Positions 10,030 to 20,056 of a stretch of 64,000 bases of DNA are shown piece after piece. Each line of letters starts with the position of its first letter. The stretch's first letter is position 1. Both the position numbers and the translations under genes were made by a program. The notes under the pieces are model-generated. The model had not been told where the DNA came from. It searched no databases and worked only from the letters and a program-made list of their open reading frames with translations. Source of the DNA: Syntrophobacterales bacterium Delta_02 (GTDB lineage: Bacteria; Desulfobacterota; Syntrophorhabdia; Syntrophorhabdales; Syntrophorhabdaceae); contig LVAA01000035.1 of assembly GCA_001603955.1 (NCBI GenBank), positions 1 through 64,000 on the forward strand. Reading direction: 5' to 3'.

Positions 10030-11187
10030 TTACTTCTTGAATATCTTTTTTATCCCTTCGCCGATGCTCCCTATGCCCTCGCCTACCTTTTTGGTGCCTT
10101 CGGCGCCGAGGCCGAAGACCGACTCCCCGATGTCCTTTATGGAAAAGCCCAGCTTATCGGCGATGCCGAAGGAGAGTCTGCTTACGAAACTCTCCGCGAT
10201 GTTGAACCTTGGATTATCGAGATCGCCCGAAATAACGAAATCAAAGGGGATCCGCTCCCCACTCTTCTTCAGGAAGGCCACCACAAGCGCGACGGGCACA
10301 CCCATGAACCTGTCGCCCGGACCGGATGCGCTCCCGAATTCCAAGCCCTTGAGCACCCCCTTTCCCGGCGCCTGGATCCTGCGGGAAACGATCTTTGCCC
10401 GCACGTCGAGATCGAGAAACCCTTTCGTGACATTCACGTTCTGGCTTCCGTGGTAGTACGGTTTGAAGTGAGTGATGTCAAGCTCCCTCACCGAGGCCAC
10501 GCACTCCATGTCTCTGCTCCGAAACCTGATCTTGCCTTCGCTCTTCACGCTCGCCGTACTTCTGCCCTCGGGAATGACGGCCTTGAGGGTGTAACGTGTG
10601 AGATCGTTCGTGAAAGGTACCGTGAGGTTGCGCACTTCCGCGTTTATGTTCCGCGCCCTTGTCATCACCGGAACCTTCGGCGACTTGCGGTCGAGATAGT
10701 CCACGGACCCGTTGACGATGACAATCTTCTTGAGTATTACCGGCGTCCGCTCTCCTTCGGGCCGGCGGGTCCCGTCCTTCTTCTTCACGCCTCCCCGTTC
10801 TCTTTTATCACCCCCCGGAAAGGCAGGATTTACAAGATCGCCCTTCGCGTCGACCTCGACATACATATAGGGTTTTTCCACGCGGACGCTGGAAATAACG
10901 TACTTCTTCCTGAGAAGACCCATGAAGCTGGCCCTGACAACAACGTTCTCAACCTTTATCACCTGTCTGCCGGCCCTGTTCCGCATTGCAATATCGCGAA
11001 CATGGACGCTTCCCCATTTCAGCTCGATGCTCCCTATCGAGAAATCTTCACCCAGGGCTTCCTGGATACCGCTCCTGGCGATGACATTCGCATATTTGAC
11101 GAGAAAGATGGCCGCGATCAGGATAAGACAAAGAACCACCGTGGAAGAGATGACAAATACCCTGAACCCTCTGAGCTTGACCATCAT
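10030..11187 (-). CDS. AsmA/DUF748-like membrane-anchored protein
   Basis: N-terminal TM segment then beta-rich repeats (FSIGSIELKWGSVHVRDIAM, ITHFKPYY..VTKGFLDLDVRAKI) typical of the DUF748/AsmA superfamily. Confidence 0.65.
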   Translation of the reverse strand: MMVKLRGFRVFVISSTVVLCLILIAAIFLVKYANVIARSGIQEALGEDFSIGSIELKWGSVHVRDIAMRNRAGRQVIKVENVVVRASFMGLLRKKYVISSVRVEKPYMYVEVDAKGDLVNPAFPGGDKRERGGVKKKDGTRRPEGERTPVILKKIVIVNGSVDYLDRKSPKVPVMTRARNINAEVRNLTVPFTNDLTRYTLKAVIPEGRSTASVKSEGKIRFRSRDMECVASVRELDITHFKPYYHGSQNVNVTKGFLDLDVRAKIVSRRIQAPGKGVLKGLEFGSASGPGDRFMGVPVALVVAFLKKSGERIPFDFVISGDLDNPRFNIAESFVSRLSFGIADKLGFSIKDIGESVFGLGAEGTKKVGEGIGSIGEGIKKIFKK

Positions 11188-11293
11188 TTTTCCATCCTTG
11201 TCGAAATATTCTATACTAGTATACAGAACGGGGAGCCGGAAGGAAAGACGGGAGAACACCGCGGCTTCCCGCAACCGGAAAAGGAGGCCCTTC

Positions 11294-11608
11294 ATGTCCG
11301 TTCTATTTGAATTCGCAATGTTTCCCACAGACAAGGGTGAGAGCGTCAGCGCCTTCGTGTCGAGGCTCCTCAAGGTCATCGACCAGGGCGCGGCCGCCTA
11401 CCGCCTCACCCCGATGGGCACCGTCGTAGAGACAGACACCATGGACGAGGCCCTGTCCATTATCAAGACATGCTACGAACAGCTGGAACCCGACTGCGGC
11501 CGCATCTATTCCACGGTCAAGTTCGACATCCGCAAGGGCGCCTCAGGCAGACTGGAAGGCAAAATAGCCTCGGTCGAAGAAAAGGTAGGGAAGAAACTGA
11601 AAACCTGA
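11294..11608 (+). CDS. MTH1187/YqgV-type thiamine-binding protein
   Basis: MSVLFEFAMFPTDKGESVSAFVSRLLKVIDQGAAAYRLTPMGTVVETDTMDEAL. Confidence 0.8.
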   Translation: MSVLFEFAMFPTDKGESVSAFVSRLLKVIDQGAAAYRLTPMGTVVETDTMDEALSIIKTCYEQLEPDCGRIYSTVKFDIRKGASGRLEGKIASVEEKVGKKLKT

Positions 11609-11612
11609 AAAG

Positions 11613-11653
11613 ATGGTTGCAGCCGCTTGAACCGCTTGAGCCGCTTGAACGGA
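11613..11653. repeat. family 1 9-bp word array, left arm only
   Basis: ggttgcagccgcttgaaccgcttgagccgcttgaacgg; no clear inverted partner. Confidence 0.7.
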
Positions 11654-11920
11654 AAAGAAAAGACGTAACAACCCGAATGGCCTGCACGTTTCTAACGTTA
11701 AGACCGGGGAGGCCTGCTTTTGTCCGGCAAGAACTGCGAGAACAGGGATATGGCGCAGTAACCTGTGACGCGACGCAATGAACATGGCCGCCCCTTTTTC
11801 CGTGACCTACCCTGAATTCTCATCTTCGCTGCGGGCCTTTGTCAGGAAAGGAAATCACTTGACAGCTCAACGCGGGGGAAGCGTAAAATAGAACAGCAGT
11901 GACACATTCCGGGAGGCATC

Positions 11921-12547
11921 ATGGGTATGAGCTTCAACCCTTCAAAGGTCATCGCCGTGGGACTCAATTACAGTGACCACGCCAGGGAGCTGAAAATGGA
12001 CCTTCCCGGCTATCCACTCATCTTCATGAAACCGTCCACATCGGTCATCGGCGACGGCGACACCATCGTGTTCCCCGACCAGACGCAGGAGCTGCATTAT
12101 GAAGGAGAACTGGGCATCGTCATGGCCAAACGGGCGCGCAACGTCCCTGTCGGCGAGGCCCGCGATTTCATTGCCGGATTCACATGCGCCAACGACGTGA
12201 CCGCGAGGGACCTCCAGCGAATGGACGGCCAGTGGACACGGGCGAAATCCTTCGACACCTTCTGTCCCCTGGGACCGCGGATCGTCAGTGACATAGACCC
12301 GACCGCCCTCAGGATCATGACGCGCGTGAACGGCGAGGTGAAGCAGCAATCGACCACGGCCAACATGATCTTCAACGTCTATGACCTGGTTTCATTCATC
12401 TCGGGAATAATGACCCTGCTCCCCGGCGACGTCATCATTACCGGAACACCTCCCGGGGTAGGCTCCCTTCTCCCCGGGGACACCGTCGAGGTGGAGATCG
12501 AGGGCATAGGAATCCTTACGAACACGGTCACGGCCGCCGTGCCGTGA
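11921..12547 (+). CDS. fumarylacetoacetate hydrolase family protein
   Basis: [32 protein letters not shown] and ITGTPPGVG motifs. Confidence 0.9.
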   Translation: MGMSFNPSKVIAVGLNYSDHARELKMDLPGYPLIFMKPSTSVIGDGDTIVFPDQTQELHYEGELGIVMAKRARNVPVGEARDFIAGFTCANDVTARDLQRMDGQWTRAKSFDTFCPLGPRIVSDIDPTALRIMTRVNGEVKQQSTTANMIFNVYDLVSFISGIMTLLPGDVIITGTPPGVGSLLPGDTVEVEIEGIGILTNTVTAAVP

Positions 12548-12599
12548 ATACCCTGACCGCCGGGACCGAAACCGGCGTCATTGAACCCAAGGAGCAACC

Positions 12600-12929
12600 A
12601 TGGACAATATCACGTTTGACGATTTCATCAAAGTCGATCTGAGGGTGGCCGAGATAAAGGCCTGCGAGGATATCGAGGGAGCGGACAAGCTCTACAAGCT
12701 GACCATCGACATGGGCGAAGAACGCCTGATCGTCGCCGGTATCAAGCAATACTACACGAAGGAAGAACTGACAGGGAAGAAGATCGCCGTTGTGGCGAAC
12801 CTCGAGCCCCGCAAGCTCCGGGGCATCTTGTCCCACGGCATGCTTCTCGCCGCCTCCAACGAAGACAAGTCCTCCGTCGTCCTTCTGACACTCGACAAGG
12901 CCATACCGAACGGCAGCAAGATATCCTGA
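12600..12929 (+). CDS. MetRS beta-like tRNA-binding protein (EMAP/CsaA-like OB fold)
   Basis: DFIKVDLRVAEIKACEDIEGADKLYKLTIDMGEE..IVANLEPRKLRGILSHGMLLAA. Confidence 0.85.
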   Translation: MDNITFDDFIKVDLRVAEIKACEDIEGADKLYKLTIDMGEERLIVAGIKQYYTKEELTGKKIAVVANLEPRKLRGILSHGMLLAASNEDKSSVVLLTLDKAIPNGSKIS

Positions 12930-12936
12930 ACAGGGG

Positions 12937-14538
12937 ATGATCCAGCACATTTTCCTTTTCCTGGCAGGCCTCGCCCTTTTCCTCTTGGGCATGCTCAAGC
13001 TGAGCGAGCAGATGCAGCGGGTATTCAGCTCCCGGATACGGGAGTATATCCGTTTTTCCGTCAGGAAACCCTTTTACGGGCTGATCACGGGACTCGTGAC
13101 CACGATTTTCTTTCAGAGCAGTTCGGCGACGATGCTGCTCACCATGGGACTTGTCAGCGCAGGACTCGTGAGCTTCTATCATTCACTGGGGATCATTCTC
13201 GGCGCCGACATCGGGACAACGCTCACCGTACAGCTCGTCGTCTGGAAGGTGACGGACATATCCCCCCTTTTCCTCTTCAGCGGGATCGTGCTGTACTTTC
13301 TCGGCAAGGACCGAGCGAGAACCGTCGGTGAGGCGCTTCTCTATTTCGGCACCATATTCTACGGCCTGAGCCTCATCGGAGACGCGGCGGCCCCGCTCAA
13401 GGCGAGTCCCGTCTTCAGCCGCTATTTCCTTTCCACGCAGAATCCCCTGATGGCTCTCCTCATAGGTCTCGTCTTCACGGGGATCGTCCAGGCATCGGCC
13501 ATCCCCATCAGCATGCTCGTCATGCTCGGCATGCAGGGGCTCATGTCCATAGACAATGCCGTCCCCATAGTCATCGGCGCGAACGTCGGCACCACGGTGA
13601 CGGCCCTCATCGGCAGCCTGGCGAGCGATGTCAACGGCAGAAGGACCGCGATCGCGCACCTTATCTTCAAGTGTTCCGGCGCTCTCCTGTGCATGGCGTT
13701 CCTGTCGCCCTTCATCACAACGTTAAAGGCAATGTCATCGAGCATCGCCCAGCAGGTGGCGCTCTGCCATTTTCTTTTCAATATCTTCGTCGTCTTCATC
13801 TTCATGTTTTTCCTCACTCCTTTTTCGAACGCCATCCGCAGGGTCCTCCCCGGGGAACATGCCGTCATCGCCATGTGGCCGGAATACCTGGACACAAAAC
13901 GTCTCGGCAGTCCCGACATGGCCCTTGCCTGCGTCAGGAACGAGCTGAAACGGCAGATCGCGCTGGCGCAGCGGATGCTCCTGGAATCCCTGGAGTTGTT
14001 CATCTCTTACAAAAGGAACAAGCGGCAGAACGTCATGTACATGGAACTCGTGATGGACAACCTCCAGGCCGAGATCACGACATATCTCTGGGGTATCTCC
14101 TGCGGCGCCCTTTCACAGTCCCTCACGAAAAAACTCTTCGCCTTCTCCTCCTTCGCCTATGATATCGAACGCATGGGAGACCGTTCCGTTAACCTCGGTG
14201 AACTGGCGGAACAGAAGTTCAAGCGCAGGGCTCATTTCACCCCGGCCGCCAACGAGGAGCTTCGGGACATAGGCACCCTGGTGCTGGACAACCTCGCGGA
14301 CGCCGGCCGGCTGATCGAGAAGAAGGATGTCGCACTTGTGCGCGTCGTTATCGAGCGGGAACGCAGGATAGACGTAAAGATCAGGAAGGCGACGGGTAAC
14401 CACCTTGAGCGGTTCTACAAGAAACTCTGCCTCGCCGAGGCGGGACCCATATATGTGGATGTCCTCGTCAACCTGGAACACATATCAAACCACTGCCTCG
14501 TGATCGCCCAGCTCACGGACGAGTTGGAAGAAGACTAA
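12937..14538 (+). CDS. Na/Pi cotransporter family protein
   Basis: FFQSSSATMLLTMGLVSAG, GADIGTT and GANVGTTVTA repeats; C-terminal PhoU-like region. Confidence 0.88.
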   Translation: MIQHIFLFLAGLALFLLGMLKLSEQMQRVFSSRIREYIRFSVRKPFYGLITGLVTTIFFQSSSATMLLTMGLVSAGLVSFYHSLGIILGADIGTTLTVQLVVWKVTDISPLFLFSGIVLYFLGKDRARTVGEALLYFGTIFYGLSLIGDAAAPLKASPVFSRYFLSTQNPLMALLIGLVFTGIVQASAIPISMLVMLGMQGLMSIDNAVPIVIGANVGTTVTALIGSLASDVNGRRTAIAHLIFKCSGALLCMAFLSPFITTLKAMSSSIAQQVALCHFLFNIFVVFIFMFFLTPFSNAIRRVLPGEHAVIAMWPEYLDTKRLGSPDMALACVRNELKRQIALAQRMLLESLELFISYKRNKRQNVMYMELVMDNLQAEITTYLWGISCGALSQSLTKKLFAFSSFAYDIERMGDRSVNLGELAEQKFKRRAHFTPAANEELRDIGTLVLDNLADAGRLIEKKDVALVRVVIERERRIDVKIRKATGNHLERFYKKLCLAEAGPIYVDVLVNLEHISNHCLVIAQLTDELEED

Positions 14539-14541
14539 AAC

Positions 14542-14660
14542 AAACCGTTGAAACCGCTTGAACAGCTTGAGCCGCTTGAACGCTAAAAGAAGAAGAGGTT
14601 TCTTCGGTTTCTTAACGTTCAAACGGTTTAAGCGGCTCTAACGGTTCAAGCGGTGTCTTT
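14542..14660. repeat. 9-bp word dyad element, family 1
   Basis: aaaccgttgaaaccgcttgaacagcttgagccgcttgaacg ... cgttcaaacggtttaagcggctctaacggttcaagcgg. Confidence 0.85.
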
Positions 14661-14692
14661 TATGTTATAATGGGTGAAAAAAGGAGGACCGC

Positions 14693-14896
14693 ATGGCCGA
14701 GGCCAAACTCGAGATAGACGGCATGAGCTGCCAGCATTGCGTCATGGCGGTGAAGAAGGCCCTCGGCGGCGTCGCCGGGGTTGACTCGAGCGATGTGGAG
14801 ATCGGAAGCGCCGTCGTCAGGTACGATGACGGCAAGGCAAGCCGCAAGGACCTGGAAGCGGCCATCGAGAAGGCGGGGTTCTCCGTCAAACGTTAA
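14693..14896 (+). CDS. heavy-metal-associated (CopZ-like) domain protein
   Basis: LEIDGMSCQHCVMAVKKAL GMxCxxC motif. Confidence 0.88.
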   Translation: MAEAKLEIDGMSCQHCVMAVKKALGGVAGVDSSDVEIGSAVVRYDDGKASRKDLEAAIEKAGFSVKR

Positions 14897-14934
14897 AAAA
14901 AGGAACAGTTGCGGGAAGCGGGGTAAAGCAGGTC

Positions 14935-16002
14935 ATGGATGAGCTGATCAGGGCGATCGACAGCGCCCAGGATCTCGAGAAGAAGGTGGAATATTACTTC
15001 ACCCTCGCGGGCGATGAGAGGGTTTCCCTGCTCAAAGACCTCGGGGAGCAAAGGAACGAGGAGACCGGCGTTCTTCTCAATGCCATCTACCTCCAGGAAA
15101 CGGACAAGGAGATCCGCAAACTTATCCGCAAGACCATATTCCGCCTGAGGTCATCGGGCGTGAAGGTAGAAGAGCTCCGCCCGGAGGGCGAATCCGTTCT
15201 CAGGAAGGTGGAGGAGGTACGGGTCAATATGGGCTTCCTGACAAACTTCGACCATGCCGGTTCCCGGATGGTCATGGCGGCGTACGAGGTCAGGAAGAAC
15301 ACCTTCGTCTTTCTCAATGGCGATCTCCATTTCCGTGAAGGCCTGCGCGAGCTCATGAGCTCGCCGGTGGACAGGAGGTCCCTCGAGCAGATCGTGGCCA
15401 CCTACAGGGACAATACGAAAGAACCGGCCTTCCTCGTCGAGGTATCCCCAGCCTACGCGGCGTTCATCGTCGAGGAAGGTGCGAAACTGTCCGGTCGTTT
15501 CACGGACGCCATAGGGTCCCTTAAGTCCTTTGTCGCTCAACTGAAAGATTCCGTTCACAAGCCGGACGACATCCACTCCCTCCGCGTGGCAGACGACGTC
15601 GTTCCCCTGCCCCTCCACGATGTTCTCAGGCACGAGATCTTCACGCCTTTCTCCCTCTCCTGGGAAGGCATCGAAGAGGACCGCAAGTCCTACCTCTCGA
15701 CGGGAGGGTCCACGATCGTCCTGCCCCAACACATGATGGAAGAAAAAAAGGAGACCTACCTCAGGGACCTCATGGGGCGCCATGATATCGCGTCACAGGC
15801 GCCTCTTTTCAAACGCCTCCTCGAGGACTACGCCTATCTCTTCCACTGCATCGGCGATCACGCGCGGTACCGGGGGACGCTCTCGATCATTCGGGACACA
15901 ACGGCCCTCGATCACGCTCTTTCCTTCTTTGTGAGAAAGAGCCTGGAGGCCCGGCAGGAGTTTCCTGCCGGAGGCGACCTCATAATCGATCCTTATGGCT
16001 AG
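14935..16002 (+). CDS. hypothetical protein
   Basis: 355-aa ORF overlapping rlmE start. Confidence 0.7.
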   Translation: MDELIRAIDSAQDLEKKVEYYFTLAGDERVSLLKDLGEQRNEETGVLLNAIYLQETDKEIRKLIRKTIFRLRSSGVKVEELRPEGESVLRKVEEVRVNMGFLTNFDHAGSRMVMAAYEVRKNTFVFLNGDLHFREGLRELMSSPVDRRSLEQIVATYRDNTKEPAFLVEVSPAYAAFIVEEGAKLSGRFTDAIGSLKSFVAQLKDSVHKPDDIHSLRVADDVVPLPLHDVLRHEIFTPFSLSWEGIEEDRKSYLSTGGSTIVLPQHMMEEKKETYLRDLMGRHDIASQAPLFKRLLEDYAYLFHCIGDHARYRGTLSIIRDTTALDHALSFFVRKSLEARQEFPAGGDLIIDPYG

Positions 16003-16624
16003 ATTCATCCTCAAAGACCCATTCTACAAGAAAGCAAAGCAGGAAGGGTTCCGTGCAAGGAGCGCGTACAAGCTCAAGGAGATCGAGGACAGGTTCCATC
16101 TCGTGCGCAAAGGGAATACCGTTCTGGACCTCGGGTGTTCGCCGGGGAGCTTCCTCCAGGTCCTCGCCGGGATGGTCGGCGAGAAGGGGACCGTCATCGG
16201 CATCGACATCCTGCCGACCCCGCCTCTCCCCCTCACGAATGTCACCACCGTAGAGGCAGACATACGGGAGACGGATGTCCTGGACCTTCTGAAGCGCTTC
16301 TCCCTCTCCGCCGTCGACGCCGTCACCTGCGACATAGCGCCCAACCTCTCGGGGATCCGCGACGTGGATGACGCGCGCATCGAAGAGCTCTTCGCCAGTG
16401 TCCTCAAGGTCGTCGACGAGGCCCTCAAACCCGGCGGCCACTTCATCATCAAGTCTTTCTCGACGGGCGTTCAGAAGCGTATTGCGGCCGAGCTCCAGAT
16501 GCGCTTCCGCAAGGTCTCCCAGTACAAACCGGCTGCCTCCCGAAGCGTGAGCTCCGAGGTGTTCTTCGTGTGCGCGGGGAAGAAAGAGACCGTCGCAGGT
16601 CGCAAGTCTCAGGTCACAGGCTAG
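15995..16624 (+). CDS. rlmE: 23S rRNA (uridine-2'-O)-methyltransferase RlmE/FtsJ family
   Basis: YKLKEIEDRFHLVRKGNTVLDLGCSPGSFLQVL; SSEVFFVCAGKK C-terminus; the last ~10 codons come from a repeat array. Confidence 0.9.
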   Translation: MARFILKDPFYKKAKQEGFRARSAYKLKEIEDRFHLVRKGNTVLDLGCSPGSFLQVLAGMVGEKGTVIGIDILPTPPLPLTNVTTVEADIRETDVLDLLKRFSLSAVDAVTCDIAPNLSGIRDVDDARIEELFASVLKVVDEALKPGGHFIIKSFSTGVQKRIAAELQMRFRKVSQYKPAASRSVSSEVFFVCAGKKETVAGRKSQVTG

Positions 16625-16745
16625 AAGGGGCCCGGACTTCAGTCAACAGGGGTCAGGGAGCAGCAAGTTTTTTCGGCCTTTTTTGCCTTTAGGCTTGCGA
16701 CCTGGGACTTGCGACCTGGGACAGTCCTTGGCCTGCGACGTGAGG
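16589..16745. repeat. 7-bp word dyad element, family 3 (GTCGCAG/CTTGCGACCTGGGA)
   Basis: cgtcgcaggtcgcaagtctcaggtcacaggc ... aggcttgcgacctgggacttgcgacctgggac; contains the rlmE stop. Confidence 0.8.
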
Positions 16746-16753
16746 CGTTAGCC

Positions 16754-18922
16754 TCACCTGCTTTCCAGCATCTCTTTCAACTTCACATAGTCCGGCTTGC
16801 CGGTGCCCAGCTTCGGCAGTTCCTTCATGTAGATGATCTCACGGGGGAAGGTCAGATCGGAATGGCCTTTTTCCCGGAGGACGTCGCGGACCTTCCTCAA
16901 GTCCGCGTCCCTGGCGTTCGTCACGAGGACGAGTCTTTCTCCCTTGCGCTCGTCGGAGACGGCCATGACGGCAAGCTCCCGCCGCACGCCGAATACGCCG
17001 GCGAGGGCCTCTTCGATGGCCGTAAGGGATATCATCTCCCCGCTTATCTTGGAGAAGCGCTTCAGCCTCCCCACAATGGTCACGAAGCCGCTGTCGTCCA
17101 CCTCCACGATGTCGCCCGTGTCGTACCAGCCGCCGTCCTCCACGAGATACTTGTGGTTCGCGGCCTCATTGTCCAGGTATCCCATCATGACGTTCCGGCC
17201 CTTCACGAAGAGACGGCCTACACGTCCTTCTTTCGAGTCTATGCCGCCCACAGGCATCACCTTGTACTCAATGCCGGGGAGCACCTTGCCGACACTGCCG
17301 TGCTTGTTCTCGAGGGCGCTGTTCATGCAGATGATGGGGGCGCATTCCGTGGCACCATAGCCGGACATGACCCGTACGCCGAAGACCTTCGCGTAGTATT
17401 CAAAAACGGCCTCGCTCAACGCCTCTGCTCCGCAGAATACGTAGCGCATGGTGTGGAAATCGTAGGGATTGGCCCTCCGGGCGTAGCCGTTAAGGAAAAC
17501 GTTCGTCCCCATGATGACGGTGCAGCCCTCTTCGTAGGCGATCTCGGGCACGATCCTGTAGTGCAGCGGGCTCACGTACAAGAAAGATCGGGCACCGGCA
17601 AACACCGGCAGGAAGACCCCGATAGTGAGACCGAAACTGTGGAATATGGGCAGGGCATTAAGGAAATAGTCCCCGGTTCCCACGTCGACGCGGGAGAGGG
17701 CCTGCCATATGTTGGCTATGATGTTCTCGTGCGACAGGCACACCCCCTTGGGCAGGCCTTCCGAACCCGAGGTAAAAAGAATGGCGGCAGGGGCGTTGTG
17801 CTCTCCCTCCGACACGCGGGCGAGCCCTCCGGGGAAGATCGACCTCAGGACAGCCCTCAGCCTGTCGCCCGCGCCGATGGAAGCCTTAAGGTCCTCGAGA
17901 TAGACAATGCGGGCGCCTTCAAAAATACCGGGATCGATCTTCACACGTTCGAGGAATGCCCGGGACGTGATGATGACCTTGAGGCCGGCAAGCTCCATGG
18001 CGTGCCGCAAGGCCCTGGGACCCACGGAATAGTTGAGAAGGACAGGGACCTTCCGGAACATCAGGAGCCCGTAGATGACGAGCGCCGTGGCGACGAGGTT
18101 CGGCAGGAGGATGCCCGCGTTCCGGCCTTCGCTGCTCGAGAGCTTTTCCCCCAGGGCAAACCCCCCGATAAGGGCCTTGCGGCAAGTCACTTCGACCCCC
18201 GTGGCATCCTTGAAAAGCGGCTTCGAGCCCCTCTCCCTGCATATGCGGATGAACTCGCGGCCGAGCGTCGAGGGCTTGTAATGTGCCTCGTAGAACATCT
18301 CGCACAGCATCCCGTAGATGGTCAGCGCCGCCTCGCGCTTCCTGTCGTGGGGTTGAAAGCGTTCAAGGTCGATGGGAGGGCACACCTCACCTATCGTCAG
18401 CGTTATAGGGCCAAATATCTTCCTTCCGGGGTGTTTTTTCGCGAAGATGGTATCATAGGTACCTCCGAGGTGCACGGGGAGGATCCTCGCGCCCGTCTTG
18501 TATGCGACGAAACCGGCGCCTTCGTAGATCTTCATCAGGTTGCCCGTCCTCGTGATGCGTCCCTCGGGAAAGACGAGGAGCGCCGTGCCCCGGTTCACCT
18601 CATCGATGACACCCTTCAGGGAATAGGGGTTCATCGTGTCGATCTGCACGGTGTACCGGTTCTGCATGAAGGGCCTGAGGAGCAGTTCCCGTGCCCTGCC
18701 CCGATTGACAAGTATCCTGAGGTCCACGTCGATGTAGGTCCACAGGATGATGCCGTCGAGCAGGCTGGCGTGGTTCGATATGACCATGAGCTTGTCGAAA
18801 GTACGGGGAATCCTGTCGCGTCCCTCGACCTTGATCCCGTGAAACACCTTCAGGTAGGTCTTGAATATGGCCCGCACCCCTTCTTCAAAAAGCGTCCTCA
18901 GGAGACCGCGTTCCTTCCTCAT
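16754..18922 (-). CDS. acyltransferase plus acyl-ACP/CoA synthetase fusion (Aas-like)
   Basis: PlsC-type NHASLLDG..FPEGRITRTG followed by adenylation domain FTSGSEGLPKGVCLSHEN and GYGATECAP. Confidence 0.85.
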   Translation of the reverse strand: MRKERGLLRTLFEEGVRAIFKTYLKVFHGIKVEGRDRIPRTFDKLMVISNHASLLDGIILWTYIDVDLRILVNRGRARELLLRPFMQNRYTVQIDTMNPYSLKGVIDEVNRGTALLVFPEGRITRTGNLMKIYEGAGFVAYKTGARILPVHLGGTYDTIFAKKHPGRKIFGPITLTIGEVCPPIDLERFQPHDRKREAALTIYGMLCEMFYEAHYKPSTLGREFIRICRERGSKPLFKDATGVEVTCRKALIGGFALGEKLSSSEGRNAGILLPNLVATALVIYGLLMFRKVPVLLNYSVGPRALRHAMELAGLKVIITSRAFLERVKIDPGIFEGARIVYLEDLKASIGAGDRLRAVLRSIFPGGLARVSEGEHNAPAAILFTSGSEGLPKGVCLSHENIIANIWQALSRVDVGTGDYFLNALPIFHSFGLTIGVFLPVFAGARSFLYVSPLHYRIVPEIAYEEGCTVIMGTNVFLNGYARRANPYDFHTMRYVFCGAEALSEAVFEYYAKVFGVRVMSGYGATECAPIICMNSALENKHGSVGKVLPGIEYKVMPVGGIDSKEGRVGRLFVKGRNVMMGYLDNEAANHKYLVEDGGWYDTGDIVEVDDSGFVTIVGRLKRFSKISGEMISLTAIEEALAGVFGVRRELAVMAVSDERKGERLVLVTNARDADLRKVRDVLREKGHSDLTFPREIIYMKELPKLGTGKPDYVKLKEMLESR

Positions 18923-19419
18923 CGTCCCTCCCGCCCCGCTTCGGGTGCCAGCTTTTCCTTCGCGTTGCTCCGGACCTTTTCCAGCGTCCTGTTGAGCTGC
19001 ACGAGATCCGACCGGGGTATTCCGGACATCAGGAGACCCACGCCTTTGAGGTAGCCCGGCTCCAACACGTTCACCGCCCTGACGCCCTCCGCAGTCATCC
19101 TTACCATCTTCACACGGCGGTCATTCGGGTGGGCGCAGCGCTCCGCGAGGCCCGTTCTTTCCAACCTGTCGACGATTCCCGTCATATCGGCCTTGTTGAC
19201 AACGAGACGTCTGCTCAGCTCTGCCTGAGAGAGGGCGTTCCCGTCGGTGTACTTGAGCTGGACGAGCACATTGAACTGGGCGTCGGTCAGCTTGTGCCCC
19301 TGAAAATACCTGAAGGCGGCTCTGGCGATCAGGGTCCCGGTGTAAACAATACTGAGCAGGCTTTCATGTTCGACCGTCTCAACAGGCCGTTCAAGCCCCA
19401 ACTCATCCGCAAGCCCCAT
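18919..19419 (-). CDS. MarR family transcriptional regulator
   Basis: LSQAELSRRLVVNKADMTGIVDRLERTGLAERCAHPNDRRVKMVRMT. Confidence 0.88.
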   Translation of the reverse strand: MGLADELGLERPVETVEHESLLSIVYTGTLIARAAFRYFQGHKLTDAQFNVLVQLKYTDGNALSQAELSRRLVVNKADMTGIVDRLERTGLAERCAHPNDRRVKMVRMTAEGVRAVNVLEPGYLKGVGLLMSGIPRSDLVQLNRTLEKVRSNAKEKLAPEAGREGR

Positions 19420-19510
19420 GGAAAAACCTCCATATAGTTTAGATGTGAACTGTTTGAATGTATACTATGGCCTCAGGCAGATGTCAAGGGGCAGGGAGGA
19501 AGGAGTGTGA

Positions 19511-19668
19511 ATAGGGGTAGATAGGACCTATAGGATAATAGGACCAATAGGACACCTTGAAGGCAATTGTTTGCCCGCAACCGGCGATCGATCCGTCCTA
19601 TAGGCCCTGAGCGTCTTATGGGTCTTATGGGTCCTATAGGTCCTATTACTCCTATTCGTCCTATTAAG
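19511..19668. repeat. ~9-bp word dyad element, family 4 (GGGTCTTAT/GGTCCTATA)
   Basis: taggacctataggataataggaccaatagg ... gtcttatgggtcttatgggtcctataggtcctattactcctattcgtcctatt. Confidence 0.8.
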
Positions 19669-19739
19669 GACCCCCTTTCCCTGCCCCCTATCCCCTTAAG
19701 TTTCTTTTCCATCATCCGATAAATTTTCCAGAGGACGGT

Positions 19740-19943
19740 ATGATCGAGCCTGTATCTTCCATTATGAGCTACGTCATGAGCCGCAATGAGGCCACCATGT
19801 CCCTGGCAAAGAGCCGGATCGAGGCGGAGGCAGCGGTTGCCCAGGTCATTCTTGAGGCTGCACAGAACATCGAGCGCATGACCATGGCCTCTTCGTCCGC
19901 TGCGTCGCCCTTCCTCGGATCGAATATCGACATTTACGTTTAG
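19740..19943 (+). CDS. YjfB-like putative motility protein
   Basis: 67 aa with small amphipathic YjfB-type sequence ending GSNIDIYV. Confidence 0.55.
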   Translation: MIEPVSSIMSYVMSRNEATMSLAKSRIEAEAAVAQVILEAAQNIERMTMASSSAASPFLGSNIDIYV

Positions 19944-20056
19944 AGCGCACCGAACGCTTAACTTCTTTCATGCAACCCCCGAAACTGGTATAATTTTGGC
20001 ATATGTGACAGGGGCGGAGTAGGATCCACACTCTCACGGAGCAGGAGGTCAACGGC

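Noticed and set aside
16709-19054. 781-aa plus-strand ORF
   Set aside because: Shadow of the Aas-like acyltransferase gene on the minus strand
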